From Thermoleophilia bacterium (GTDB lineage: Bacteria; Actinomycetota; Thermoleophilia; RBG-16-64-13): DNA of 64,000 nt. The notes below the pieces were generated by a model. It ran no database searches and was not told the DNA's origin. It was given only the letters and a program-made list of their open reading frames with translations. Shown one piece after another: positions 8,699 through 17,380 of this stretch (positions within the stretch are counted from its first letter, which is position 1; the number at the start of each line of letters is the position of its first letter). The stretch is from NCBI GenBank assembly GCA_027493445.1, contig JAOSKU010000001.1:4169845-4233844 (forward strand), given 5' to 3'. A program made the position numbers and the translations under genes.

Positions 8699-9848
8699 AT
8701 GTTCGAGTACTTCCCCAACGAGCCCAACTGGAACTTCTCCATCGCGCTCGCGCTGCTCGGGGCGGGAATCTGCATGAGATCGATGGGGCAATACGTCCGC
8801 TCAAGAACCTCCCCGAGCGCGGAACGGACGAGGCCCAACAGGCATGGTGCGAGTGCTGGGCCTCGCTCGGGGAGCGTCTCCAGGGACTCGCACAGGCCGA
8901 CGAAGCAGCGGGGCATCTCCTCAGCGCCGGACGGAAGTACCTAACGGCTGCCATCTACTTCCTCATCGCCGAACGGCAGGTGAACCGTCAGGATCCCCTG
9001 AAGCTGACCACATACAGGAGGCTTCTTGACTGCTTCCGCAGGGGGGCAGAGCTCGGCGGCAATCCGGTGGAGTTCGTCGAGATTCCCTACAAGGACGCGT
9101 CTCTTCCGGCCCTGTTCATCCCGGCTCTAGGCGAGGGACCCTCCCCCTGCATGATTCACTTCGACGGCGCCGACGGGCTCAAGGAGATCCTGTACTTCGT
9201 CACCGACAACCAGTACCGCCGGCGGGGACTCTCCCTCCTGATCGTGGATCATCCCGGCGTGGGTGAGGCTCTGCGCTTGAGGAACCTCTTCACCGGGCCG
9301 GACACGGAGGTGCCTGCTGGGGCCTGTGTCGACTACCTCGAGACCAGAGGCGATGTGGACTCTGAGCGAATCGGGATCGTGGCCCTGAGCCTGGGCGGCT
9401 ATTACGCGCCGCGGGCGGCGGCCTTCGAGAAGCGGCTCAAATGCTGCGTGGCTTGGGGGCCGCCTGGGACTTCAGCATCGTGGTGGAGAAGCTCGCCGAG
9501 GAGTTGCGCGACGAGCACCTCATGAACTTCCAGTTCGCCTGGATCACGGGCCAAAACACGTTGGAGGGCACCCTCGAGGTGGCCCGGAGGATGACTCTCG
9601 AAGGCATCGCCGACAGGATCACCTGTCCCCTGCTCGTGGTGCACGGGGAGAACGATCGGTTGCTGCCGGTTGAGATCGCCCAAAGGACGATAGACGCCGC
9701 GATCAACAGCCCTGTCCGGAAGCTCAAGATATTCACCGCCGAGGAAGGAGGGGTGGAGCATTGCCAAGTGGACGACGGCCGGATCGCCACGGAGTACATC
9801 TCGGACTGGGCAGCCGAGATCCTCGGTGGCGACCCCCGAGGCGTTTAG
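8699..9848 (+). pseudogene. Alpha/beta hydrolase (FrsA/DUF1100-like), two frameshifts
   Basis: Three reading frames join into one protein of about 383 residues. Part 1 (from ATG 8699) has FEYFPNEPNWNFSIALALL. After a missing G near 8761-8772 the frame continues with a helical cap (KNLPERGTDEAQQAW) and the hydrolase core, with the oxyanion region IHFDGADG, the strand LLIVDHPGVGEA and the nucleophile elbow GIVALSLGGYY (Ser). After a second missing G at the G-run near 9452 the last part carries CPLLVVHGENDRLLP (acid) and a late His in EEGGVEHCQ. All three catalytic residues are therefore present after correction. Its position between the CoA ligase and the TRAP genes suggests an ester, lactone or acyl hydrolase acting on the imported substrate. 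Confidence 0.75.
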
Positions 9849-9897
9849 AACAAGGGACGGAGAAGGTTGGCAGGAGATGAAGGGGGAGCAGCGCACG

Positions 9898-11118
9898 ATG
9901 AACAAGAAGAGTGTCTCAAGAAAGGCTCCGAGGAGAGTCGCGAATGGAGTCGGAAGGTGCTTGTACACAGCAGGACCGCTGGTGGCCGCAGGGCTGCTGC
10001 TGCTGATTCTCCTAGCGGGGTGCGGGTCGTCGGACAACGCTGTCACTACGACAGCGGCACCCCCCACCACCGCGGTGGAGACTGCTGCCAGCAGTTCGGC
10101 GGATACGGCGCCTTCGACGACGGCCGCCCCGGAGCAGGAGGCCATGGATCTGAAGTATGCGTACGGGGGACCGAACCAGGGCGCCTTCGCTGAGACCAAC
10201 CAATGGTTCAGCGACGAGATCTCCGCGCGCACGCAGGGCAAGGTGAACATCACCATCCACTGGGGCGGTACGCTGGTCAAGCAGCCAGATACGCTCTCCG
10301 GTGTCGGCAAGGGCGTAGCCGAAATGGGCGCGGCCATGAGCGATCCCACCAATCCCCATTGGACCACCCTGAGCCTCTCGGGGGCCGGCGAAGATCAGTG
10401 GGCCGTCATGATGGCCACCTACGAGATGGTCAACAACAGCCCGGAAATCGCAGCCGAGATGGACAAGGCGAATGTCGTGCCTACGCACGGCTACTTCCCG
10501 GGCACGCCCATTATGATCCTGAAGAAGCAGGTCGAGTCCCTGGACGACCTCAAGGGCCTCCGCGTGCGCGTAGGGACCCCCGACGAGGCGACGGCACTCT
10601 CCGCCCTCGGGGTGGAGCCGGTCGAGGTGGGAATCTTCGAGATCTACGACTCCCTGGGCAAGGGAGTGATCGACGGAGCCCTCTTGACCGTCGCCTGGGC
10701 TGACACCCTCAAGTTGGGCGAGGTGGCCAAGTACTGGTACCGCTTCTCGAACAACATGATCGGCGGGGCCGTCACGACGGTCATCAACAAGGACGTGTGG
10801 GCGAAGTTTACTCCACAGACGCAGGCGATCGTCCAGGAGCTGTCCCGTGAGTATAACGACAAGTATGCCCAGACGGTCATGGATCAAGAGGTCGCGGTGT
10901 TAGACAACGCCACCTCCACCCTCGAAGTGCAGTACCTCGAGGTTCCCGGGCCTGTGGATGAGGCTTACCATGCGGCGATCGACGCTGCGCACCAGGCCTG
11001 GTTCGACAAGTACGACGCCGACGGCAACAAGACACAGGCCGTGTGGGATGAGTACCAGGGCTACGTAACCCAGTACCAGCAGGAAGTGGCCGACAAAGGC
11101 TATCCCTGGGCGCAATAG
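9898..11118 (+). CDS. dctP: TRAP transporter solute-binding lipoprotein (DctP family)
   Basis: 406 residues. The ATG at 9898 follows GGGGGAG at good spacing. A lipoprotein signal ends in the lipobox LLAGC, followed by a Thr/Ala/Ser-rich linker (about residues 43-80) typical of Gram-positive lipoproteins, then the DctP fold. It includes the conserved Arg-containing strand LKGLRVRVGTPDEA, whose Arg contacts substrate carboxylate in this family, and YDSLGKGVIDGA. It captures an organic acid outside the membrane and hands it to DctQM. A strong hairpin separates it from dctQ, which probably allows higher expression of the binding protein than of the membrane subunits. Confidence 0.92.
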   Translation: MNKKSVSRKAPRRVANGVGRCLYTAGPLVAAGLLLLILLAGCGSSDNAVTTTAAPPTTAVETAASSSADTAPSTTAAPEQEAMDLKYAYGGPNQGAFAETNQWFSDEISARTQGKVNITIHWGGTLVKQPDTLSGVGKGVAEMGAAMSDPTNPHWTTLSLSGAGEDQWAVMMATYEMVNNSPEIAAEMDKANVVPTHGYFPGTPIMILKKQVESLDDLKGLRVRVGTPDEATALSALGVEPVEVGIFEIYDSLGKGVIDGALLTVAWADTLKLGEVAKYWYRFSNNMIGGAVTTVINKDVWAKFTPQTQAIVQELSREYNDKYAQTVMDQEVAVLDNATSTLEVQYLEVPGPVDEAYHAAIDAAHQAWFDKYDADGNKTQAVWDEYQGYVTQYQQEVADKGYPWAQ

Positions 11119-11136
11119 GGCAGACAGCGGGGTTTG

Positions 11137-11174
11137 CGGGTGAGGCGTCGCCGCTGGCGGCGACGCCTCACCCG
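11137..11174 (+). terminator. Perfect 17-bp hairpin between dctP and dctQ
   Basis: The arms 11137-11153 and 11158-11174 are exactly complementary around a CTGG loop. No T tract follows, so it is more likely an mRNA-stabilising or partial-attenuation structure than a full intrinsic terminator. It would set the ratio of binding protein to permease. Confidence 0.7.
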
Positions 11175-11212
11175 CGACGAGACGGAGAGTAGATCGGGGG
11201 GCGAATCCGAGT

Positions 11213-11713
11213 ATGGGTAGTGGGGCGAAGGCGACGAAGATGCTCGACAAGCTCAGTAGCTGGCTTGCTGCCGGAGCCGGCGTCGCGATTGGCGTAATGA
11301 TGCTCCTCATGGTCGCCGATGCGATCAGCCGCAAGGTCATAGGTAGCATCCCTGGAGGATACAACTCCACGGTGGGCCTGCTGACCCTCGTCCTGTTCTT
11401 GCCGCAGGGGTACGCGCAGATGAAGCGCCAGCACATCGTGGTCGACTTGGTCACCGACCGGTTGCCACCCAGGGTGCAGGTGATTCTCGCCGGCGTTGGA
11501 GCCCTTCTGGGGGTGGGCGTTTTCGGAGTACTCACCTGGGCCGGGGCGCAGAAGGCATGGGAGGCGACCGAGGCCGGTGAGGAGTGGATGGGAGCAACGT
11601 TCTACCCGGCCTGGCCCTTCCGATGGATGATCCCGATCGGACTGGGGATTCTCACGCTGCAGCTCGTGGCTACAGCTGTCGAGGAGTTCAGGACCTTGCG
11701 AGAGAGGTCCTGA
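11213..11713 (+). CDS. dctQ: TRAP transporter small membrane subunit (DctQ family)
   Basis: 166 residues with four predicted TM helices (AGVAIGVMMLLMVADAI, VGLLTLVLFLPQGYA, VILAGVGALLGVGVFGVL, WMIPIGLGILTLQLVATAV), as in DctQ. It contains the conserved loop MKRQHIVVDLVTDRLP after helix 2. It forms the permease together with DctM, which begins one base after its stop codon. Confidence 0.9.
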   Translation: MGSGAKATKMLDKLSSWLAAGAGVAIGVMMLLMVADAISRKVIGSIPGGYNSTVGLLTLVLFLPQGYAQMKRQHIVVDLVTDRLPPRVQVILAGVGALLGVGVFGVLTWAGAQKAWEATEAGEEWMGATFYPAWPFRWMIPIGLGILTLQLVATAVEEFRTLRERS

Positions 11714-11714
11714 C

Positions 11715-13027
11715 GTGGACTACGCGGTGGGCGCTTTGGGCTTCGCGGCTGTTCTCATCCTCATGGCCATGGGCGTACAGGTTTCGATCGCCATCGGCCT
11801 GCCGGCCATCGTATGCCTGTTCGTGCTGCTTGGGATCCCTCAGACCTTCGAAGTGGTGTCGACCCAAGCCTTCGGATTGGCCACCGACTACTCCTTCTCG
11901 GCCGTGCCATTGTTCCTGCTTATGGGCTACGTGGCCATGGTCTCGGGGGTGACCACTTCGGCCTTCGACGCAGCCGCGGTGTGGCTGCGTCGCATCCCGG
12001 GCGGGTTGGCCATCGCCTCCTGCGTTGCCTCCGTGCCGATAGGCGCCTGCATGGGCTCGGGAGTGCCGGCCACGGCGGCGCTTTCGAAGATGGCGATCCC
12101 GGAGATGATCAAGCACAGGTACGACAAGGGGCTCGCGGCGGGTACCATCGCGGCCACCTCCACCATCAGTGTGCTGGTCCCCCGAGCATCATGATGGTGG
12201 TCTACGCCATCTACACCCAGGTGTCGCTGGCCCAGATGCTTCTGGCTGGCTACCTGCCCGCGCTGCTCTCCATCGCGATCTATGTCGCCTACATCGCCGT
12301 GCGGGTGCGCCTCAATCCGGAGTTGGCTCCGGAAGCCACTCGCGTCGCGATACCCCTCAAGGAGCGGCTCCGGGCAACCAAAGGGATGTGGGGCATCGTC
12401 TTGCTCTTCCTTGAGCTCTTCGGCGGGATGTACACGGGGCTGTTCACCGCCACCGAGGCGGCCGCCGTCGCTGCTCTTACGGCCTTCGTGCTCATGTTCG
12501 CCATGAGGAAGTTCGACTGGCCCACGCTGCGCCAGGGCTTCCTCGAGAGCCTGCAGACCACCGCGGTGCTCTTCGTCCTCCTCATCGCCTCGGTGTTCTT
12601 CGTCGTCTTCATCGACGTCACCGGCATACCCCAGCTGATCAGCAACGCCATCGTCTCGGCGGATCTCTCGATGTATGCCTTCATCGGCATCATCATGGTG
12701 CTCTACTTCATCCTCGGGTGCTTCCTGCCGTCCATCGCGAGCCTCCTGCTCACCCTGCCCATCCTCCTGCCGGTGCTCATCGATCTGAACGTGAATCTCG
12801 TGTGGTTCGGAATCCTCTTCATCAAGATGACCGAGATCGGCGCGATCACCCCTCCTTTCGGGATGTCGCTCTTCGTGGTCAAGGGAGTCATGGGCACGGA
12901 GATACCCCTATGGCAGATGTATCGGGGAATCGGCTGGTACGTGGTACTGGAGGTCGTCACTCTCGCTATCCTCATCGCCTTCCCCGCGATCAGTCTCTGG
13001 CTCCCCGACACCATGTTCCGGCCGTGA
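11715..13027 (+). pseudogene. dctM: TRAP transporter large membrane subunit (DctM family), one frameshift
   Basis: The GTG at 11715 starts a typical DctM N-terminus (YAVGALGFAAVLILMAMGVQ, later YSFSAVPLFLLMGYVAMVSG and PIGACMGSGVPATAA). The frame is lost at the C-run around 12179-12183: one missing C. The next frame resumes exactly at PSIMMVVYAIYTQVSLAQM and continues through the remaining helices to 13027 (GAITPPFGMSLFVVKGV). Corrected length is about 437 residues, normal for this 12-13 helix permease. The clean resumption suggests a sequencing error rather than decay. Confidence 0.85.
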
Positions 13028-13085
13028 CTGGACGCCCGTGCCGACGCGCTTGCTCGATGAGAGGCCAATGGACACCGGAGGCACC

Positions 13086-13930
13086 ATGAGTACCGATACT
13101 TGGGAAGTGGATGTGCTCTACCTGGGCAAGATCTCGATGCCCCTGTCGACGATGCTCTCGGTGTGCTACGCGTTCGGGGCGCCGACCGTGGAGCACGACG
13201 CATACATCAGCGCTCCCTATCTGGGTTTCCTACTCACTCGAGGCGAAACGCGTGTAGTCGTGGACACGGGCATATCGGGCAAATTCATCGTCGACGGCAA
13301 GGCCTGGGCGGGACTGGCCGCCGAAGGGGGAGAGGAGCATATGAGGCGAGCTCTCGCCGAGCGCGGCTTGGACCCGGAAGACGTCCAAGTCGTTGTCTAC
13401 ACCCATCTGCACAACGACCACGCCGGCAATTGCGCTCTGTTCCCACGTGCCCAACACGTGTTCCAAGAGGCCGAGTGGGAGAACCTGCTGAGCCCTCTGC
13501 CCATCCAGAACGTGCGCAAGGACTACGATCCTGCCATCATTGACGACCTGGCCTCGCTCCCGACTCACATGGTCGACGGCGACACGGAGTTGGAGGGGGT
13601 ATCCATCTCTATTCAACACCGGGGCACACGCGCGGGAGCCAATCGGTCGCGGTGCGCATGGAGAAGGGGACGGTAGTGCTGGTGGGAGACCTCCTGACTT
13701 CCTACATATCGGCGTTCCCGAAAACCACCCGGATCGAGGACATGGAGGGCCGATTCCATAGTGTTCCCGCCGCCCCGGATGTCTTCGGAGACGCCATCCC
13801 GAGCAGCGTGACCTACGACTTCTACGACTTCTACAAGAGCGTCAGACGAGTGCAGAGCATCGCCTCGAAGAACGAGCCCGGGTTCATCGTCCCGGGGCAC
13901 GAGACCTCACTTGTGGCGAGGGGATTGTGA
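13086..13930 (+). pseudogene. Metallo-beta-lactamase-fold hydrolase (lactonase/thioesterase-like), one frameshift
   Basis: The ATG at 13086 has GGAGG five bases upstream. The zinc-binding motif THLHNDHAGN is complete (HxHxDH). One G is missing in the G5 run near 13593-13597. Reading then resumes with IHLYSTPGHTRGSQSVAV (third His) and TVVLVGDLLTSY (bridging Asp), and ends at FIVPGHETSLV with the last His. Corrected length is about 281 residues. The family includes AHL lactonases and other lactone or thioester hydrolases. Its stop overlaps the start of the BKACE gene, so it belongs to the catabolic operon; a lactone or acyl-CoA substrate is possible. Confidence 0.8.
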
Positions 13931-14859
13931 TGGAGAAGCTGATCGTAACGTGCGCGCCCACCGGCAGTCTCACGGTGCCGAGCCAGACACCTTACCTTCC
14001 GCTGACGCCCCAGGAGATCGCCGACGAGGCCGTGCGGGCGGCCGAGGCCGGCTGTGCCATGGTGCACATCCACGCGCGTGATCCCATAGATGGACGCCCG
14101 ACGTCAGACCCCGAAATATACCGCGACATCATCTCCAGGATCGAGTCGCGCAGCGACGTGGTGATCGGGATCACCACGGGCGGCGGAGCGGGGATGACGG
14201 CCGAGGAGCGGGTGCGGGTGGTGCCCGCTGTGAAACCGCAGCTCGCGTCGCTGAACATGGGACCGGTTTGCTTGAGCTTGGAGCCGGTGCTGCGCAGGTA
14301 CGAGGCCAGGGATTTCAAGTATTCGTGGGAGAAGCCGTATCTGGCCGGTCTGTCCGGCTTCATCCAGCAGAACACCTTCGATTCGGTGGAGATCTTTCTG
14401 AACTCTATGAACGAGGCCGGCACGAAGTGCGAGTGTGAGTGCTACGACCTGAGCCACATCAACAATGTGGCTCACTTCGTGCGGAAGGGGCTCATCAAGA
14501 CCCCAGTCCTGCTGCAGTTCGTCACCGGAGGCCTCGGCACGGTGGGCTCCGCTCCGGAGGACATCTTCCACATGCGAAACACGGCCGACCAGCTGCTCGG
14601 GAGAGGCAACTACCAGTGGTCGATCGTCGGCGCGGGGATGAACTACACCGTCACGGTGCCCCTGGCCATCATGCTCGGCGGCCACGCGAGGGTGGGCATG
14701 GAGGACAACATCTTCATCGAGAGAAAGGTGCTCGCCAAGAGCAACGTGGAATTCGTGGAGAAGGTCGTTAGGATGGCCCGGGACATGGGCAGGGAGGTGG
14801 CCACGCCTGCCGAGGCGAGAGCCATCCTCGGCCTCCCGGGTAGAGACAGACGGCCGTGA
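13930..14859 (+). CDS. Beta-keto acid cleavage enzyme (BKACE, DUF849)
   Basis: 309 residues, family-typical. Visible: the N-terminal IVTCAPTGSLTVPSQTP, the zinc ligands in MVHIHARDPIDGRP (two His), the strand LASLNMGPV, and the Gly-rich LQFVTGGLGTVGS and WSIVGAGMNY segments near the CoA site. BKACE enzymes condense a beta-keto acid with acetyl-CoA and split it to acetoacetate plus a new acyl-CoA. Known members act on 3-keto-5-aminohexanoate, dehydrocarnitine and related acids. The specificity here is unknown. The dehydrogenase that follows (overlap GTGA) would supply the beta-keto substrate from a beta-hydroxy acid, the same pairing as in carnitine degradation. Confidence 0.9.
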   Translation: MEKLIVTCAPTGSLTVPSQTPYLPLTPQEIADEAVRAAEAGCAMVHIHARDPIDGRPTSDPEIYRDIISRIESRSDVVIGITTGGGAGMTAEERVRVVPAVKPQLASLNMGPVCLSLEPVLRRYEARDFKYSWEKPYLAGLSGFIQQNTFDSVEIFLNSMNEAGTKCECECYDLSHINNVAHFVRKGLIKTPVLLQFVTGGLGTVGSAPEDIFHMRNTADQLLGRGNYQWSIVGAGMNYTVTVPLAIMLGGHARVGMEDNIFIERKVLAKSNVEFVEKVVRMARDMGREVATPAEARAILGLPGRDRRP

Positions 14860-15836
14860 GCCGGATGACTCCCTGGTTGGCCACGCCCGAACGGGTGCGG
14901 CGCGTAGTGGTCGTCGGTGCGGGAACCATGGGCTCTGGGATCGCCCAGGTTTTCGCGCAGAGCGGCCGAGAGGTCTGCCTGGTCGACGTGGACGAGGACG
15001 TCCTTTTGCGGGCGGCCGAGCGGATCCGGGCCAACCTCGACCTGTTTGTCGAGTTGGGTTTGATAGAGGTGGGCGAGGCTGCGGCCGTTCGGGATCGAAT
15101 TCACGGGAGCACGAACCTCATCGCGGCTGCGGACGGGGCGGATTTCGCCGTGGAAGCGGTGGCGGAAGACCTCGACGTGAAACACGACGTCTTTCATGCC
15201 TTCGCTGCGCACTGCGCGCCGCACGCGGTTCTCGGGACGAACACCTCCGGGCTACCCATAACGGCGATCGCGGCATCTACGCCTTGTCCGGAGCGCGTGA
15301 TCGGTACGCACTTCGTCAATCCGGCCCACGTAATGCCTCTGGTGGAGGTCACGAAAGGCGATTTCACGGCGGACCAGACTGTCGCGGCTGCCCGCGCGCT
15401 CCTGACCGCGGTGGGCAAGAAGCCGGTGGTCGTGTGGAAGGACGTACCTGGTTTCGTGGGGAATCGCATCCAGACGGCGATGATGCGCGAGTGCTTCAAC
15501 ATCGTGGAGCAGGGGATTGCGACCCCTGAAGACGTCGATATCTTGGTGAAGAACAGCTTTGGATTCCGTCTGCCGGTTATCGGGCCTTTCGAATCCTTTG
15601 ACATGGTGGGTCTGGACGTGGTGCTGGCCGTAGCCGAGTACCTCCTTCCGGACCTGAGCGCCTCCTCCGAGCCGCCCCGGTTGCTCAAAGAGAGAGTCGC
15701 CCGAGGAGAGACCGGTCTGAAGGCCGGGAGGGGAATGTACGAGTGGCCTCAGGAGAAGGTTCGGGAGATGCTCGAGAAGCGAGACCGCGACTTGGTCCGA
15801 CGCCTGAGGGACCAGATGAGGGAGCCCGGGCAATGA
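14856..15836 (+). CDS. 3-hydroxyacyl-CoA / L-carnitine-type dehydrogenase
   Basis: 326 residues. An N-terminal Rossmann fold binds NAD (VVVVGAGTMGSGIAQVFA). The family loop with the catalytic His is GTHFVNPAHVMPLVEV. The C-terminal helical domain contains PGFVGNRIQTAMMREC and GPFESFDMVGLDV. Length and features fit either 3-hydroxybutyryl-CoA dehydrogenase or L-carnitine dehydrogenase, which are close relatives. Linkage to a BKACE gene favours oxidation of a free or CoA-bound beta-hydroxy acid to the beta-keto acid used by that enzyme. The GTG start overlaps the BKACE stop. Confidence 0.88.
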   Translation: MSRMTPWLATPERVRRVVVVGAGTMGSGIAQVFAQSGREVCLVDVDEDVLLRAAERIRANLDLFVELGLIEVGEAAAVRDRIHGSTNLIAAADGADFAVEAVAEDLDVKHDVFHAFAAHCAPHAVLGTNTSGLPITAIAASTPCPERVIGTHFVNPAHVMPLVEVTKGDFTADQTVAAARALLTAVGKKPVVVWKDVPGFVGNRIQTAMMRECFNIVEQGIATPEDVDILVKNSFGFRLPVIGPFESFDMVGLDVVLAVAEYLLPDLSASSEPPRLLKERVARGETGLKAGRGMYEWPQEKVREMLEKRDRDLVRRLRDQMREPGQ

Positions 15837-15840
15837 CAGC

Positions 15841-16216
15841 ATGCTGGATGGAAGTGACGAGGCGGGGCGCATGATTGCGGGCGCTGGACGGTCGACGAAG
15901 GATCGGGCCGCCTTTTGCCTCACCTGCGGCCACCTGGAGTTCCCGGCCGTGGCAGCCGCCGCGGAATGTGGCGAGTGCGGTCGCGGTAGGCTTGTGCCGA
16001 TCGACCCTGAAGGCACGGTGTACACCTACACTGTGGTGCATGTAGGGGCCCCGGATATTGGAACCCCCTATGTCATAGGCTACGTGGACTTCGAAGGGGG
16101 TCCGCGCGTTCGGACGGCTGGCAATGGACGACGCGCAGATCGGTACGCGCGTCCTCCCGGTGCCCGGAGCCGACGGCCTCTACTTCGAGCGGGGTCGAGG
16201 GGTTGGCGGCTCGTGA
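15841..16216 (+). pseudogene. DUF35 OB-fold / zinc-ribbon acyl-CoA-binding partner of thiolase, one frameshift
   Basis: A rubredoxin-like zinc ribbon (CLTCGHLEF ... CGECGRG) leads into the DUF35 OB-fold (GTVYTYTVVHVGAPDIG, PYVIGYVDFEGGPR). At 16108 one extra base shifts the frame. The correct continuation reads FGRLAMDDAQIGTRV, then GADGLYFERGRG, ending at 16216. Corrected length is about 125 residues. DUF35 proteins form complexes with thiolases or lipid-transfer proteins and help bind the acyl-CoA. The next gene, a thiolase starting at 16213, overlaps this stop, as is usual for such pairs. Confidence 0.75.
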
Positions 16217-17355
16217 GACGGGTGGCAGTGACCGGGGTGGGCATGACGCTCTTCGGCAAGCAGCCGGAGCGCTCCCTCGAAGATCTCGGCGCGGAGGCGA
16301 TCCTTTCCGCTCTCCGAAACACCGGCCTTGCGCCCGACCGCATTGGCGCGGCCTACTGTGGCAACGCGTTGGGAGGCGGGGCCGTGGGCCAGCGGGTGTT
16401 GGCGCATCTCGGCATCGAGGGTCTCCCGGTGGTCAACGTGGAAGCGGCCTGCGCGAGCGGGTCGGTCGCTCTGCACGAGGGCTGGCTCCGAGTGGCGGCC
16501 GGGATGCACGACGCCGTGCTCGTGTTCGGGGCGGAGAAGCTGTCCGATCGCTTCGACGGCGTCATCACGCTCGACCGGGGCCACGAGCCGGAGACGAAGC
16601 TCGGATTGACGATGCCTGCCAGCTATGCCTTCATCGCCCGGCGCCACATGACCGATTACGGCACAACCTTGGAACAGCTTGCCCAGGTCTCCGTCAAGAA
16701 CCACCGGCACGGCGTGCTGAACCCAAAGGCTCAGTACCAGGTGGAGTTCACTTTGGATGAGGTGGTCGAGTCCCGCATGATCGCGGACCCGCTGACACTC
16801 TACCAGTGTTGCCCGAACAGCGACGGAGCGGCCGCCGTCGTGCTGATGGCGGATGAGGTGATCAGGGGGTCGGCGTGCCGGCCGGTCTGGATACGGGGGA
16901 CAGGGCTTGCTTCGGGTAGCTCGCTTCGCCGCACCCGGGACATGTCGTTCTCCGACATCGCCGCCCGTGCCGCGGACGTTGCCTATGCGCGGGCCGCCGT
17001 CTCGCCGAGGGAGGTGGACGTGGCTGAAGTGCACGACGCTTTCACCATCGGCGAGCTGGTTGCCTGCGAGGCCCTGGGATTCTGCGAACGCGGACGAAGT
17101 GGCCGCATGGTTGAGCGGGGAGAGACTGAGTTGGGCGGCCGCATACCGGTGAATCCGAGCGGTGGGCTGCTTTCCAAGGGCCACCCCGTCGGGGCGACCG
17201 GGGTAGCGCAGATTGTCGAGCTGGCCCTGCAGCTCCGCGGCGAGGCGGGACCGCGCCAAGTGGACGGGGTGGGCGTAGGAGTGGCCCACACGCTCGGAGG
17301 CGGAGTGGCGGCGCTGGATGGAGTGGCCTGTGCCGTAACGGTGCTGGGGGTATGA
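16213..17355 (+). CDS. Thiolase / SCP-x-like acyl-CoA acetyltransferase
   Basis: 380 residues from the GTG at 16213. The nucleophilic cysteine lies in EAACASGSVAL. The second-domain motifs are EVHDAFTIGEL and the active-site His in SKGHPVGATG. The C-terminal block reads GVAHTLGGG instead of the usual Cys-containing motif of biosynthetic thiolases, placing it in the non-specific lipid-transfer (SCP-x-like) group that works with DUF35 partners. It would cleave a beta-ketoacyl-CoA with CoA, for example acetoacetyl-CoA or the product of the upstream steps. Confidence 0.87.
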   Translation: MRRVAVTGVGMTLFGKQPERSLEDLGAEAILSALRNTGLAPDRIGAAYCGNALGGGAVGQRVLAHLGIEGLPVVNVEAACASGSVALHEGWLRVAAGMHDAVLVFGAEKLSDRFDGVITLDRGHEPETKLGLTMPASYAFIARRHMTDYGTTLEQLAQVSVKNHRHGVLNPKAQYQVEFTLDEVVESRMIADPLTLYQCCPNSDGAAAVVLMADEVIRGSACRPVWIRGTGLASGSSLRRTRDMSFSDIAARAADVAYARAAVSPREVDVAEVHDAFTIGELVACEALGFCERGRSGRMVERGETELGGRIPVNPSGGLLSKGHPVGATGVAQIVELALQLRGEAGPRQVDGVGVGVAHTLGGGVAALDGVACAVTVLGV

Positions 17356-17380
17356 GTCGAGGAGCATTCGGAGGACTTCC

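Noticed and set aside
10012-10887. 291-codon minus-strand open frame over dctP
   Set aside because: Shadow of the TRAP binding-protein gene on the opposite strand.
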